NCBI RefSeq assembly: GCF_030682035.1
Contig: NZ_JAUXQZ010000046.1
Span: 50,877-114,876, forward strand
Direction: 5' to 3'
Length of the DNA stretch: 64,000 nt
DNA from: Brevundimonas sp.
GTDB lineage: Bacteria; Pseudomonadota; Alphaproteobacteria; Caulobacterales; Caulobacteraceae
This document shows, one piece after another, positions 37,090-46,215 of the stretch (its first letter is position 1; each line of letters starts with the position of its first letter). The notes under the pieces were generated by a model. It was not told the DNA's origin. It did not search any database and was given only the letters and a program-made list of their open reading frames with translations. Both the position numbers and the translations under genes were made by a program.

Positions 37090-37163
37090 CATGTGTTCGT
37101 GCAATGTTCTTGTTTGGCCCGGTTCCTCTCGACGCCGCCCGGCCGCATCGCTAGATCAGCGGC

Positions 37164-38390
37164 ATGACCACGGCCCCGCTGTCCGGACGCAAAATCCTGC
37201 TGATCGTCGGCGGCGGCATCGCCGCCTACAAGGCGTTGGAGTTGGTGAGGCTGCTGAAGAAGGCCGGGGCCGAGGTACGGGCGATCCTGACAGAAGCCGG
37301 CGCTGCCTTCGTCACACCCCTGTCCCTGGCCGCCCTGACCGCCCATCCGGTGCGCAGTGAACTGTTCCTGCCCGATGACGAGACGGCCATGGGCCATATC
37401 GAACTGTCGCGCTGGGCCGATCTGGTGGTCGTGGCGCCGGCGACGGCGGGGTTGATCGCCAAGGCGGCCAACGGTCTGGCTGACGACCTGGCTTCGACGA
37501 CGCTGCTGGCCACTGACAAGCGGGTGCTTCTGGCTCCGGCCATGAATGTGCGGATGTGGTTGCACCCGGCGGTGCAAGCGAACATGGCGCGGCTCCAGGC
37601 CTTCACCGGCTTCCATGGCGTCGCGGTGGTCGGGCCGGACGAGGGCGAAATGGCCTGCGGCGAGTTCGGCCCCGGCCGGATGGCGGAAGCCGCGGCGATC
37701 CTGACCGCCATCGAAGACCTGCTGGCCGGTCCCGATGGACGGCCGCTGGCGGGACGACGGGCCGTGGTCACCGCCGGACCGACGTTTGAGCCGATCGACC
37801 CGGTGCGCGGTCTGACCAATCGCTCCAGCGGCAAACAGGGCTACGCTATCGCCGAGGCCTTGGCCCGGCTGGGGGCGCGGGTGACGTTGGTGTCCGGTCC
37901 TGTGGCCCTGGCCGCGCCGGTCGGCGTCGACCGCCTGTGGGTCGAGACGGCGCGCGAGATGCGGGCGGCGGTGATGGCGGCCCTGCCCGCGGATATTGCC
38001 GTCATGAGCGCCGCGGTCGCCGATTGGCGTGTCGACGGCGTCGCCTCGGGCAAGATCAAGAAGGCGCCCGGCGGTCCGCCATCCCTGGCCCTGATCGAGA
38101 ACCCGGACATCCTCGCGGGCATTTCCGCCCCGGGAAAGAAGCGGCCGAAACTGGTGGTCGGTTTCGCGGCCGAAACCACGGACCTCGAGGCCAACGCGCG
38201 CAGCAAGCTGTCGCGCAAGGGCTGCGACTGGATCGTGGGCAATGACGTCTCAGACGACGTCTTCGGCGCCGACGGCAATACGGTCACCCTGTTCACCCGC
38301 GACGGTTCGGCCGAAACCTGGCCGCGTCAGTCCAAGGCCGAGGTGGCGCGGAAGCTCGCGGCCCGGATCGCCGATCATTTCAAAGCCTGA
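37164..38390 (+). CDS. coaBC: Bifunctional phosphopantothenoylcysteine decarboxylase / phosphopantothenate-cysteine ligase
   Basis: CoaBC carries out two steps of coenzyme A synthesis. In the 408-residue product the FMN-dependent CoaC domain (residues 1-185) includes [20 protein letters not shown] and APAMNVRMW, and the CoaB domain (residues about 195-408) includes [30 protein letters not shown] and AAVADWR. dut follows after 13 bases. The promoter region upstream was shortened by the transposon insertion to about 75 bp. Confidence 0.96.
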   Translation: MTTAPLSGRKILLIVGGGIAAYKALELVRLLKKAGAEVRAILTEAGAAFVTPLSLAALTAHPVRSELFLPDDETAMGHIELSRWADLVVVAPATAGLIAKAANGLADDLASTTLLATDKRVLLAPAMNVRMWLHPAVQANMARLQAFTGFHGVAVVGPDEGEMACGEFGPGRMAEAAAILTAIEDLLAGPDGRPLAGRRAVVTAGPTFEPIDPVRGLTNRSSGKQGYAIAEALARLGARVTLVSGPVALAAPVGVDRLWVETAREMRAAVMAALPADIAVMSAAVADWRVDGVASGKIKKAPGGPPSLALIENPDILAGISAPGKKRPKLVVGFAAETTDLEANARSKLSRKGCDWIVGNDVSDDVFGADGNTVTLFTRDGSAETWPRQSKAEVARKLAARIADHFKA

Positions 38391-38403
38391 AAGCCTCGCC
38401 CGC

Positions 38404-38853
38404 ATGACCACCGTCCGCGTCGAACGCCTGCCCCATGCCGAGGGCCTGCCCCTGCCGGCCTATGAGACCGGCGGCTCGGCCGGCATGGACCTGCGGGCGG
38501 CAGTCCCGGAGAACGCACCGGTGACCTTGGCGCCCGGCGCCCGGGTGCTGGTGCCCACGGGGCTGAAGATCGCGCTGGAGCCCGGATTCGAGGCGCAGGT
38601 CCGGCCGCGCTCGGGGCTGGCGCTGAAACACGGCCTGACCTGCCTGAATTCGCCCGGCACGATCGACAGCGACTACCGCGGCGAGGTCGGCGTCATCCTG
38701 ATCAACCACGGACAGGAGCCGTTTGTCATCCGACGCGGCGAACGCATCGCCCAGATGGTCATTGCCCGGCACGAACAGGCGGCCATGATCGAGGTCACGG
38801 CGCTGGACGAGACCGCGCGCGGCGCTGGCGGATTCGGCTCGACCGGACGATAA
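38404..38853 (+). CDS. dut: dUTP diphosphatase
   Basis: Dut hydrolyses dUTP to dUMP, preventing uracil incorporation and feeding dTMP synthesis. The 149-residue product shows all five trimeric dUTPase motifs: [38 protein letters not shown] and the C-terminal [11 protein letters not shown]. The ATG at 38404 is preferred over in-frame starts inside coaBC. coaBC-dut is a common pair. Confidence 0.96.
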   Translation: MTTVRVERLPHAEGLPLPAYETGGSAGMDLRAAVPENAPVTLAPGARVLVPTGLKIALEPGFEAQVRPRSGLALKHGLTCLNSPGTIDSDYRGEVGVILINHGQEPFVIRRGERIAQMVIARHEQAAMIEVTALDETARGAGGFGSTGR

Positions 38854-38927
38854 GCGGAGCCATTCTCGCCAACCTGCGTTAATCTTGTGTCCGGCCAAGC
38901 TTGGGCCGCATCCAGGAGGTTGGCGTA

Positions 38928-39290
38928 ATGGAGTCCTTGTTCGATTCGATCGGTGCGTTTCTGACCGGCGTGTTTGGCCTCGCCCAGGGCGGGTTCGACA
39001 CCATCAATCAGGTCACCGGCCTGATCATCGCGGTGATCGCGACGTTCATGATGCCCGCCTGGAGCCGGCTGTGGGCCACGTCGCTGGGGGCCGCCTTTGT
39101 CTTCATTCTGGTCGGTCTGCTGCGCCCGATGCTCGACGGCGGCGCCTTTGTGATGCCGCCCCTGCTGACGCTGGGCTTCTGGATGACCGTGCTGGCGCTG
39201 TTCCTCGGCTTTGCCGTGGTGATCGCGGTGATGTTCTTCATCAAGTCGCTGTTCACGGGCGGCCACGGCCACCGCAAACACGCGCACTGA
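38928..39290 (+). CDS. Small inner-membrane protein, unknown function
   Basis: A 120-residue protein with three predicted transmembrane helices (INQVTGLIIAVIATFMMPAW; LWATSLGAAFVFILVGLL; GFWMTVLALFLGFAVVIAVM) and a histidine-rich end (GGHGHRKHAH), which might bind metal. AGGAGGT, a perfect Shine-Dalgarno sequence, lies seven bases before the ATG at 38928. It follows dut on the same strand with a 74-bp gap. Confidence 0.75.
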   Translation: MESLFDSIGAFLTGVFGLAQGGFDTINQVTGLIIAVIATFMMPAWSRLWATSLGAAFVFILVGLLRPMLDGGAFVMPPLLTLGFWMTVLALFLGFAVVIAVMFFIKSLFTGGHGHRKHAH

Positions 39291-39310
39291 GGACCAAAGG
39301 TTCTCAGCAT

Positions 39311-39402
39311 CTTGTTGGGCCGCGGTCGTCGGCCCTTCGGGACCTCCCGACCCGACCCGACCCGACCCGACGCGGCCTGGCGCTTCGCGCAGGCGTGCCG
39401 GA
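39311..39402. repeat. Dispersed repeat, family C, copy 2
   Basis: A 92-bp sequence from CTTGTTGGGCCGCGGTCG to GCGTGCCGGA, matching 25198-25271 at both ends. It contains an expansion of the 5-bp unit CCCGA, four to five tandem copies between 39346 and 39371. It lies between the small membrane protein and the dapB stop. Confidence 0.75.
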
Positions 39403-39484
39403 AAAATCTGGAGTCTGCGCTCAAGTAGTGGGCGACCGCGTCGCGAACGTAGCGCCCTCCGGCAGGCGGTGAGCCTGCCAAGGC

Positions 39485-40234
39485 CTATGCCTGCCGGAAT
39501 CCCAGCACGTCCTGCATGTCGTAGAGGCCGGGCTTGCGGCTGCGGACCCAGGCGGCGGCGGCCACGGCGCCGCGGGCGAACAGCGACCGGTCGATAGCCG
39601 AATGGCTGAGCGTCAGGGTCTCGTCCTCGGAGGCGAACAGGACGGTGTGCTCGCCGATCACGCCGCCGGCCCGCAGCGAGGCGAAGCCGATCTTGCCGAC
39701 CTCCCGCTCGCCGGTGATGCCGTTGTACGGCGCGGTCCGGACATCGGCCAGATCGACGTCACGGCCACTGGCGGCGGCCTCGCCCAGCATCAGGGCGGTG
39801 CCCGACGGCGCATCGGCCTTCCTGCGGTGGTGGTTCTCCAGCACCTCGATGTCCCAGTCGGCCGCGTCCAGCCGCTGGGCTGCGTGTTCCACCAGTCCGA
39901 TCAATATGTTGACGCCCAGCGAGAAGTTTCCGCTACGGACGATGGCGATCTTCTCCCCCGCCTTGAGGATTTCTGCGTCCTGCTCCGGCGTCAGGCCGGT
40001 CGAGCCGATCACCAGGGCGGGGCCGCCGCGTTCGGCGCAGGTCTGCGCCAGCTCGACCGAGGCGTCGGGGGTCGAGAAGTCGATGATCACGTCGCACAGC
40101 GACAGGTCGGGCGTCTCGCCGCGGTCGAACCGGACGGCCACGACCACGTCCTCGCGGGCGTCCAGAACCGCCGAGACGGCTCGGCCCATTCGGCCGCGCG
40201 CGCCGGAAATGCCGGCGTGGAAGATGGCGCTCAA
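39485..40234 (-). CDS. dapB: 4-hydroxy-tetrahydrodipicolinate reductase
   Basis: DapB catalyses the reductase step towards lysine and diaminopimelate. The 249-residue product has the nucleotide-binding GISGARGRMGR at residues 8-18, GSTGLT near residue 78 and the catalytic ENHHRRKADAPSGTA near residue 132. The start is TTG at 40234, with AGGGG six bases upstream; no ATG is available before the Rossmann motif. dnaJ lies upstream on the same strand, separated by an inverted repeat. Confidence 0.94.
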   Translation of the reverse strand: MSAIFHAGISGARGRMGRAVSAVLDAREDVVVAVRFDRGETPDLSLCDVIIDFSTPDASVELAQTCAERGGPALVIGSTGLTPEQDAEILKAGEKIAIVRSGNFSLGVNILIGLVEHAAQRLDAADWDIEVLENHHRRKADAPSGTALMLGEAAASGRDVDLADVRTAPYNGITGEREVGKIGFASLRAGGVIGEHTVLFASEDETLTLSHSAIDRSLFARGAVAAAAWVRSRKPGLYDMQDVLGFRQA

Positions 40235-40300
40235 CTCAGACCCCTGTCAGTTCGCAGCCATTGTGAAGGGTTTCTGCCGGACCGTCATCCCAACACCGCT

Positions 40301-40434
40301 CCGTCATCCTCGGGCTTGACCCGAGGATCAGATGCGGGCCCGCAGAACGGGCGGGGCGGCCTCGAAAAATCAGGGCCGAAACAGGCGTCGCGCACCGGAC
40401 GTTCCGGCCCTCGGGTCAAGCCCGAGGATGACGG
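40301..40434. repeat. Inverted repeat with 26-bp perfect arms between dnaJ and dapB
   Basis: The arms 40301-40326 and 40409-40434 are exact reverse complements. Each also contains an internal palindrome CCTCGGG-CTTGA-CCCGAGG. Sequences of this CGTCATCCTCGGGCTTG type are widespread intergenic repeats in alphaproteobacteria. The structure could act as a transcription barrier between dnaJ and dapB. Confidence 0.85.
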
Positions 40435-40451
40435 AGAAGGGGTGGGTGGTC

Positions 40452-41633
40452 CTACTGCGGCGTTTCGGAGCCCACGATGTCGGCCCAGAAGCGTTTGGCC
40501 TTGCCGGCGAAGGACGAGTTGCGCGGGGTCTGGCTCTCGCCCAGTGAGGCGGCCAGTTCCTGAAGCAGTTCCTTCTGATGGGCGGTCAGCTCGGTCGGCG
40601 TCTCGACGAACAGTTCGACAACCAGATCGCCGCGGTTCTTGCCGTTCAGATGCGGCATGCCCTTGCCCTTGATGCGCACGGTCTTGCCGGTCTGGGCCCC
40701 CGCGGGGACGCTGACGGGGGCCCGGCAGCGGCCGTCGCAGGCTTCGGAGGTCAGGCAGGGGGCGTCGATCTCCCCGCCGAGGGCCGCCGTGGTCATGGGC
40801 ACAGGCACGGTGACCAGCAGGTCGAGGTTGTCGCGCTCGAACAGTTCGTGGGGCGTGACCGAGATGAAGACATAGAGGTCGCCACGCGGGCCGCCGCGCG
40901 TACCGGCGTCGCCCTCGCCCGACAGGCGGATGCGCGAGCCGTCGTCGACTCCGGCCGGGATCTTGAGCTGCAGCTTGCGGTTCCGGCGCACCTGACCGTG
41001 GCCGGCGCAGGTGGTGCAGGCGTCCGAGGCCGGCAGGCGGGTGCCCGCGCCGCCGCAATGGGGGCAGGTCCGCTCGACCTGGAAGAAGCCGTTGGCCGAC
41101 CGTACGCGGCCGGCACCCTGGCAGGTGGTGCAGGTGGCGGCCTTGGCGCCCTTGCGGGCTCCGGAGCCCTCGCAGGTCTCGCAGGCGGCGGTGGTCGGGA
41201 CGGCGATCTCGACGTCGGAGCCCTTGTAGGCCTGCTCCAGGGTGATCTCGAGGTCGTAGCGCAGGTCCGAGCCGCGGCGCGGGCCGTGCTGGCGCGCGCC
41301 CCCGCCTTGTCGTCCGCCGAAGACGTCCCCGAATGCGTCGCCGAAGACCTGGGAGAAGATGTCATTGACGTCGGTGAAGCCCTGACCCTGTCCGCCGAAC
41401 CCGCCGCCGCCGACGCCCGCATGGCCGAACCGGTCATAGGCGGCCCGTTTCTGGTCGTCCGACAGCACGGAATAGGCCTCGGAAATCTCCTTGAAGCGGG
41501 CCATGGAGTCGTCGCACCCGCCGTTGCGGTCAGGGTGGTGCTGCATCGCCAGCTTGCGATAGGCGGCCTTCAGGCCGGCGGCGTCGATGACCCGCTCGAC
41601 CCCGAGGATTTCGTAATAGTCACGCGTCGCCAT
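40452..41633 (-). CDS. dnaJ: Co-chaperone DnaJ
   Basis: DnaJ stimulates DnaK ATPase activity and binds unfolded proteins. The 393-residue product has the J domain with HPD (residues 33-35), a glycine/phenylalanine-rich region, four CxxCxGxG zinc repeats (CETCEGSG, CTTCQGAG, CPHCGGAG, CTTCAGHG) and the C-terminal substrate domains. Unusually, the second C-terminal domain has an insertion with three extra cysteines (CLTSEACDGRC) where most DnaJ proteins have a short loop. Downstream of dnaK, with a family A repeat between them. Confidence 0.95.
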   Translation of the reverse strand: MATRDYYEILGVERVIDAAGLKAAYRKLAMQHHPDRNGGCDDSMARFKEISEAYSVLSDDQKRAAYDRFGHAGVGGGGFGGQGQGFTDVNDIFSQVFGDAFGDVFGGRQGGGARQHGPRRGSDLRYDLEITLEQAYKGSDVEIAVPTTAACETCEGSGARKGAKAATCTTCQGAGRVRSANGFFQVERTCPHCGGAGTRLPASDACTTCAGHGQVRRNRKLQLKIPAGVDDGSRIRLSGEGDAGTRGGPRGDLYVFISVTPHELFERDNLDLLVTVPVPMTTAALGGEIDAPCLTSEACDGRCRAPVSVPAGAQTGKTVRIKGKGMPHLNGKNRGDLVVELFVETPTELTAHQKELLQELAASLGESQTPRNSSFAGKAKRFWADIVGSETPQ

Positions 41634-41699
41634 CCGGCGTTCGTCCTCTTACCCTGCCGACCCGTCTGACATGGGCGCCCGGGGGGATGATGCAAGTTT

Positions 41700-41854
41700 G
41701 TCGCCTCCCTGTTGCGAAGCAACGGGGAGGGGGACCGCGCGCAGCGTGGTGGAGGGGCTCTTTCCGTTCCATGAACGACAGAGCCCGAGGCAGGCAGCCC
41801 CTCCACCGCTTCGCGGTCCCCCTCCCCATCCGCAAGCGCGGACGGGGAGGAGAC
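41700..41854. repeat. Dispersed palindromic repeat, family A, copy 4
   Basis: A 155-bp element between dnaK and dnaJ, starting GTCGCCTCCCTGTTGCGAAG and ending GGACGGGGAGGAGAC. It has CCCCTCCACCGCTTCGCGGT and its inverted counterpart. Five bases separate it from the dnaK stop codon. Confidence 0.85.
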
Positions 41855-41859
41855 GGTGC

Positions 41860-43773
41860 TCAGGCGCTCTTCTTCTTCTCGTCGTCGTCGGGCGAGACTT
41901 CCTCGAACTCGGCGTCGACCACGCCGTCGTCGGCGGTGGCTGTGGCGTCGTCGCCTTCACCCGAACCCTGGGCCTGGGCGTACATCGCCTCGCCCAGCTT
42001 CATCGAAGCCTGGACCAGGGTGTTGGTCTTCGTCCGGATGTCTTCCGGGTCTGTGCCGTCCTTCGCCGTCTTCAGCTCTGCCAGGGCGGTCTCGATCGCG
42101 GCCTTCTCGTCGGCCCCGACCTTGTCGCCGTGCTCGGCCAAGGCCTTTTCGGTCGAATGGATCAGGCTGTCGGCGGCGTTGACCGCCTCGACCATTTCCT
42201 TCCTGGCCTTGTCGGACGCCGCGTTGGCCTCGGCTTCCTTGACCATCTTGTCGATATCCGCGTCCGACAGGCCGCCGTTGGCCTGAATGCGGATCGACTG
42301 TTCCTTGTTGGTCGCCTTGTCCTTGGCGGTCACATGGACGATCCCGTTGGCGTCGATGTCGAAGGCGACCTCGATCTGCGGCATGCCGCGCGGCGAGGGC
42401 GGAATGCCCATCAGGTCGAACTGGCCCAGCACCTTGTTGTCGGCCGCCATCGGCCGTTCGCCCTGGAAGACCCGGATCGTCACGGCCGACTGATTGTCGT
42501 CGGCAGTCGAAAAGACCTGGCTCTTCTTGGTCGGGATGGTGGTGTTGCGTTCGATCAGCGGGGTGAAGACGCCGCCGAGGGTCTCGATGCCCAGGGTCAG
42601 CGGCGTCACGTCCAGCAGCAGCACGTCCTTGACGTCGCCTTGCAACACGCCGGCCTGAACGGCGGCGCCCAGCGCCACGACCTCATCAGGGTTGACGCCC
42701 TTGTGCGGCTCCTTGCCGAAGAATTTCTTCACGGCCTCCTGGACCATCGGCATGCGGGTCATGCCGCCGACCAGCACCACCTCGTCGATGTCCGAGGCCT
42801 TCAGGCCCGCGTCCTTCAGCGCCTTGGCGCAGGGCTCGATGGTGCGCTGGACCAGGTCTTCGACGAGGGCCTCCAGCTTGGCGCGCGACAGCTTGATGTT
42901 CAGGTGCAGCGGGCCCGAGGCGTTCATGGTGATGAACGGCAGATTGACCTCGTACTGGGCGACCGAGGACAGTTCCTTCTTGGCCTTTTCGGCCTCTTCC
43001 TTCAGACGCTGCAGGGCCAGTTTGTCGGAGCGCAGATCGACGCCCTGCTCCTTCTTGAACTCGTCGGCCAGATAGTCGACCAGACGCAGGTCGAAGTCCT
43101 CGCCGCCCAGGAAGGTGTCGCCGTTGGTCGACTTGACCTCGAACACGCCGTCGCCGATCTCCAGGATCGAGACGTCGAAGGTGCCGCCGCCGAGGTCATA
43201 GACGGCGATCTTCTGACCATCGTTCTTGTCCAGGCCATAGGCGAGGGCGGCCGCGGTCGGCTCGTTGATGATGCGCAGGACTTCCAGGCCGGCGATCTTG
43301 CCGGCGTCCTTGGTCGCCTGACGCTGGGCGTCGTTGAAATAGGCCGGCACGGTGATGACGGCCTGGGTCACGGTCTCGCCGAGGTAGGCCTCAGCGGCCT
43401 CCTTCATCTTGCCGAGGGTGAAGGCCGAAATCTGCTGGGGCGAATAGTCCTTGCCGTTGGCGCGCACCCAGGCGTCGCCGGTCGGGCCCTTGACGATCTC
43501 GTAGGGCACCATCTTCTTGTCCTTGGCGACCACGGGGTCGTCGAACGAGCGGCCGATCAGGCGCTTGATGGCGAAGAAGGTGTTGGTCGGGTTGGTCACG
43601 GCCTGACGGCGCGCCGGCTGACCCACCAGGGTCTCGCCGCCGTCCTGGATGGCGATGACGGAGGGCGTGGTGCGATTGCCCTCGGCGTTCTCGATGACCT
43701 TGGGGGTCTTGCCCTCCATGACGGCCACGCACGAGTTGGTGGTGCCCAGGTCGATGCCGATGATCTTGGCCAT
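41860..43773 (-). CDS. dnaK: Molecular chaperone DnaK (Hsp70)
   Basis: DnaK is the ATP-dependent Hsp70 chaperone. The 637-residue product begins [20 protein letters not shown] (phosphate loop) and contains [40 protein letters not shown] and [11 protein letters not shown]. The C-terminal lid ends with [16 protein letters not shown]. The dnaK-dnaJ order is classical. A heat-shock promoter is predicted about 150 bp upstream. Confidence 0.97.
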   Translation of the reverse strand: MAKIIGIDLGTTNSCVAVMEGKTPKVIENAEGNRTTPSVIAIQDGGETLVGQPARRQAVTNPTNTFFAIKRLIGRSFDDPVVAKDKKMVPYEIVKGPTGDAWVRANGKDYSPQQISAFTLGKMKEAAEAYLGETVTQAVITVPAYFNDAQRQATKDAGKIAGLEVLRIINEPTAAALAYGLDKNDGQKIAVYDLGGGTFDVSILEIGDGVFEVKSTNGDTFLGGEDFDLRLVDYLADEFKKEQGVDLRSDKLALQRLKEEAEKAKKELSSVAQYEVNLPFITMNASGPLHLNIKLSRAKLEALVEDLVQRTIEPCAKALKDAGLKASDIDEVVLVGGMTRMPMVQEAVKKFFGKEPHKGVNPDEVVALGAAVQAGVLQGDVKDVLLLDVTPLTLGIETLGGVFTPLIERNTTIPTKKSQVFSTADDNQSAVTIRVFQGERPMAADNKVLGQFDLMGIPPSPRGMPQIEVAFDIDANGIVHVTAKDKATNKEQSIRIQANGGLSDADIDKMVKEAEANAASDKARKEMVEAVNAADSLIHSTEKALAEHGDKVGADEKAAIETALAELKTAKDGTDPEDIRTKTNTLVQASMKLGEAMYAQAQGSGEGDDATATADDGVVDAEFEEVSPDDDEKKKSA

Positions 43774-43927
43774 AGTGGTCTTTCACTCCATTTCAGCGGG
43801 CGATGCGGCGGCCTTTTAAAGCGAAGCGCCGCGCGTGACCGCCCCTGGTGTCAGGGTCTTTGGTCGGTTGGTACGGTTCCGGCCCCAAAGCCCCACGAAC
43901 TGCGGGGATTTACGGCGGTTGAGGCCG

Positions 43928-43955
43928 ATATGGGAAACACCCCCCCTGCCGCAAG
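43928..43955 (-). promoter_or_regulatory. Predicted sigma-32 (RpoH) heat-shock promoter of dnaK
   Basis: On the minus strand CTTGCGG (43955-43949) is followed after 14 bases by CCCATAT (43934-43928), close to the RpoH consensus CTTGAAA-N13/14-CCCCATNT. It lies about 155 bp before the dnaK ATG, within a 304-bp gap (43774-44077) shared with a divergent gene. No CIRCE element was seen in this gap. Confidence 0.65.
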
Positions 43956-44077
43956 CCCCAAACGGCCTTGAGGGACGATTCAGCAATCAGGGTCCGTCAG
44001 ATGCAGCCCCGGTCGGGAGATGACATAACGCCGTCATCGCCGCACCGATGAAGGTCCGGCCGCTGGGAGATACTGAC

Positions 44078-44473
44078 GTGAACACCTTCAAGACCATCGC
44101 TCGCGCCGCACTGATCATTGCGGCCCTGGGCGCCGCATCCGTCGCCGCCGCCGAGCCCGTGGTCGCCGCCGACAAGGCCGCCGTTTCGGCGCCGGTCCAG
44201 TCCCGCGACGGCCTGAACCGCCGGGTGCGCATCCACAACAACACCGGCTGGACCATGCTGCGCTTCTACGCCTCCGACTCGCGCGTCACGTCATGGGAGG
44301 AAGACATGCTGGGCCGCGGCACCCTGGCCGCCGGCAACAGCATCATGATGAACATCGACGACGGCTCGGGCACCTGCCTGTATGACTTCAAAGCCGAGTT
44401 CACCAACGGTCAGGTGCTGACGCGCTTCAACATCAACGTCTGCCAGATCGCCGACTACTACTACACGCGTTGA
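44078..44473 (+). CDS. Small secreted protein of unknown function
   Basis: A 131-residue protein. From the GTG at 44078 (GGGAG eight bases upstream) it has a Sec signal peptide (FKTIARAALIIAALGAASVA, cleavage near AAA-EP), then a beta-rich mature part with VRIHNNTGWTMLRFYAS and two cysteines (GTCLYDF, NVCQIADYYY) that may form a disulfide. An earlier ATG at 44048 would spoil the signal peptide. I do not recognise the family. Divergent from dnaK. Confidence 0.78.
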   Translation: MNTFKTIARAALIIAALGAASVAAAEPVVAADKAAVSAPVQSRDGLNRRVRIHNNTGWTMLRFYASDSRVTSWEEDMLGRGTLAAGNSIMMNIDDGSGTCLYDFKAEFTNGQVLTRFNINVCQIADYYYTR

Positions 44474-44518
44474 TTTTGGGGCGCTAACGCTCGCCCGCCA
44501 GGGCGCATGGCGACCGGA

Positions 44519-44568
44519 CCCCTCCACCGCTTCGCGGTCCCCTCCCCACGCTCGCGTGGGGAGGAAAC
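44519..44568. repeat. Family A repeat, partial copy 5
   Basis: A half element: CCCCTCCACCGCTTCGCGGT followed by CCCCTCCCCACG and its inverse CGTGGGGAGGAAAC. It lies between the secreted protein gene and alkB. Confidence 0.7.
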
Positions 44569-44617
44569 GCGGTCGCCCGCTGCTTGAGCGCTCCAGAGAC
44601 CGCGCCTACCTTGGGCG

Positions 44618-45253
44618 ATGGCTTCCGCGCACGAGATCGATACGGGAATGGAGGGCTTCCGGTTCTGGCCGGGAGCCCTTTCCGCGTCGGAACAGGCGGA
44701 TCTGCTGGCTGAGGTGCTGGCCGCCGTGGAACGGGCGCCTTTCTACCGCCCCGTGACGCCGGGCGGGCGGCCGTTTTCGGTGGAGATGACCAGCCTGGGG
44801 CCTCTGGGCTGGGTCTCGGACCGGGCCGGGTACCGCTACCAGCCGACCCACCCGGCGACCGGCGCGCCATGGCCGCCCATGCCGGAGCGACTGACCAACC
44901 TTTGGCGCGACCTGACCGGCTGGCCGGAGCCGCCCGACGCCTGTCTGGTTAACCGCTATCGGGACCAGGCGAAGATGGGAATGCACCAGGACCTCGACGA
45001 GTTCGATCACAGCGCGCCCGTCCTGTCGGTCTCCCTCGGCGATGCGGCGGTGTTCCGGATCGGCGCGGCCGCTGGCGGGCCGACGCGGACAGTGCGGCTG
45101 GCCTCGGGCGATGTCTGCGCCCTGACTGGTCCGGCGCGGCTGGCGCGCCACGGGATCGACCGGGTGGTCGCGGGTTCCTCGACCCTGGTTCCTGGCGGTG
45201 GCCGGATCAATCTGACGCTTCGAAAGGCCGGTCCAGCTTCACGGCAAACGTGA
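44618..45253 (+). CDS. alkB: Alkylated DNA repair dioxygenase AlkB
   Basis: AlkB oxidatively removes 1-methyladenine and 3-methylcytosine lesions with Fe(II) and 2-oxoglutarate. The 211-residue product has the substrate-binding LVNRYRDQAKMGMHQDLDE (HxD iron motif), the second iron histidine in ARHGIDRV and the 2-oxoglutarate arginine pair in RINLTLRK. It is followed by a Tat-exported hydrolase gene. No adaptive-response (Ada) site was identified. Confidence 0.93.
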   Translation: MASAHEIDTGMEGFRFWPGALSASEQADLLAEVLAAVERAPFYRPVTPGGRPFSVEMTSLGPLGWVSDRAGYRYQPTHPATGAPWPPMPERLTNLWRDLTGWPEPPDACLVNRYRDQAKMGMHQDLDEFDHSAPVLSVSLGDAAVFRIGAAAGGPTRTVRLASGDVCALTGPARLARHGIDRVVAGSSTLVPGGGRINLTLRKAGPASRQT

Positions 45254-45310
45254 CTCGACGGCGGGCGCAGGCGCGGCCAGTCTTCCGCCTCCCAAGACCG
45301 GAGCCGCTCG

Positions 45311-46213
45311 ATGCCGAACCTGATCCGTCCCGACGGACCCGAGGCCGACGATTTCCGCTTCAGCCGCCGCGCTCTGGCGACCGGTGTGGTCGGCGGGCTG
45401 GCCTTCGCCGGCTACGCCCCGGCGGCCCTGGCGCGGCAGGCTGCGCCCATCACCACGGACGATGACGGCCTGACCCTGGAGCAGACGACCATCCCGGCCC
45501 CGGACGGCTTCGCCCTGCCGATCTTTGCCGTGCGGCCCACCGGCGACGGCCCGTGGCCGGTGGTGGTGGTCGCCTCCGAGATTTTCGGCGTCCACGAATA
45601 TATCCGCGACCTCTGCCGGCGGTTGGCCAAGGCGGGCTATGCGGCGGTCGCCCCGTCGTTTTTCAACAGGGTCGAGGATCCGGCGGGACTGTCGGACATG
45701 TCCCGGGTGCAGGAGATCGTCGGCGCCGCCAACTATGAGCAGGTCATGGGCGATGTCTCGGCGAGCCTGGACTGGGTCAGCCAGCAGCTTTGGGCCAATT
45801 CCGACAAGGTCGGGATCACCGGCTTCTGCTGGGGCGGCAAGGTGGTGTGGCAGGCTTGCGCCCGTTTCGCCGCGCTGGACGCCGGGGTGGCATGGTACGG
45901 TCGGCTGGCGCCTTCGCCCACCGCCACGCCGGAACAGGCGACCGCGGGCCAGCCATGGCCGGTCGATCTGGCCGCCGACCTGAAATGTCCGGTTCTGGGC
46001 CTGTACGGTGGTCAGGACCGCGGCATCCCCATGCCCAGCGTCGAGGCCATGCGGGAGGCCCTGCAACGCGCCGGCCAGACCGACAGCGGCATCCACGTCT
46101 ATCCAGACGCCCCGCACGCCTTCCATGCCGACTATCGCGACAGCTACCGCGCCGCCGACGCGGCCGACGGCTGGGGCCGGCTGCTGAGGTTCTTCGAGGC
46201 GCGGCTGCGTTGA
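45311..46213 (+). CDS. Dienelactone hydrolase family protein with Tat signal
   Basis: A 300-residue alpha/beta hydrolase. The N-terminus carries a twin-arginine signal (FSRRALATGVVGGLAFAGYA), so export of the folded enzyme is likely. The dienelactone hydrolase triad is visible: nucleophilic cysteine in GFCWGG (about residue 177), aspartate in GGQDRG and histidine in APHAFHA. The natural substrate is unknown; many family members do not act on dienelactone. Confidence 0.9.
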   Translation: MPNLIRPDGPEADDFRFSRRALATGVVGGLAFAGYAPAALARQAAPITTDDDGLTLEQTTIPAPDGFALPIFAVRPTGDGPWPVVVVASEIFGVHEYIRDLCRRLAKAGYAAVAPSFFNRVEDPAGLSDMSRVQEIVGAANYEQVMGDVSASLDWVSQQLWANSDKVGITGFCWGGKVVWQACARFAALDAGVAWYGRLAPSPTATPEQATAGQPWPVDLAADLKCPVLGLYGGQDRGIPMPSVEAMREALQRAGQTDSGIHVYPDAPHAFHADYRDSYRAADAADGWGRLLRFFEARLR

Positions 46214-46215
46214 CT

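Noticed and set aside
37090..37120. A sigma-70 promoter of the lipoprotein gene cut exactly between -35 and -10 by the transposon
   Set aside because: The reconstructed -35 (TTGCAC) and -10 (TATCTT) are too weak to support the claim; only the general disruption of the region is reported.
39346..39371. Tandem CCCGA units as a possible CRISPR-like or protein repeat
   Set aside because: Units are only 5 bp without spacers and lie in a dispersed intergenic repeat.
41671..43971. A 766-codon open frame on the plus strand opposite dnaK
   Set aside because: It is the antisense shadow of dnaK created by high-GC codon bias; it has no similarity and low-complexity G/V/D/L composition.
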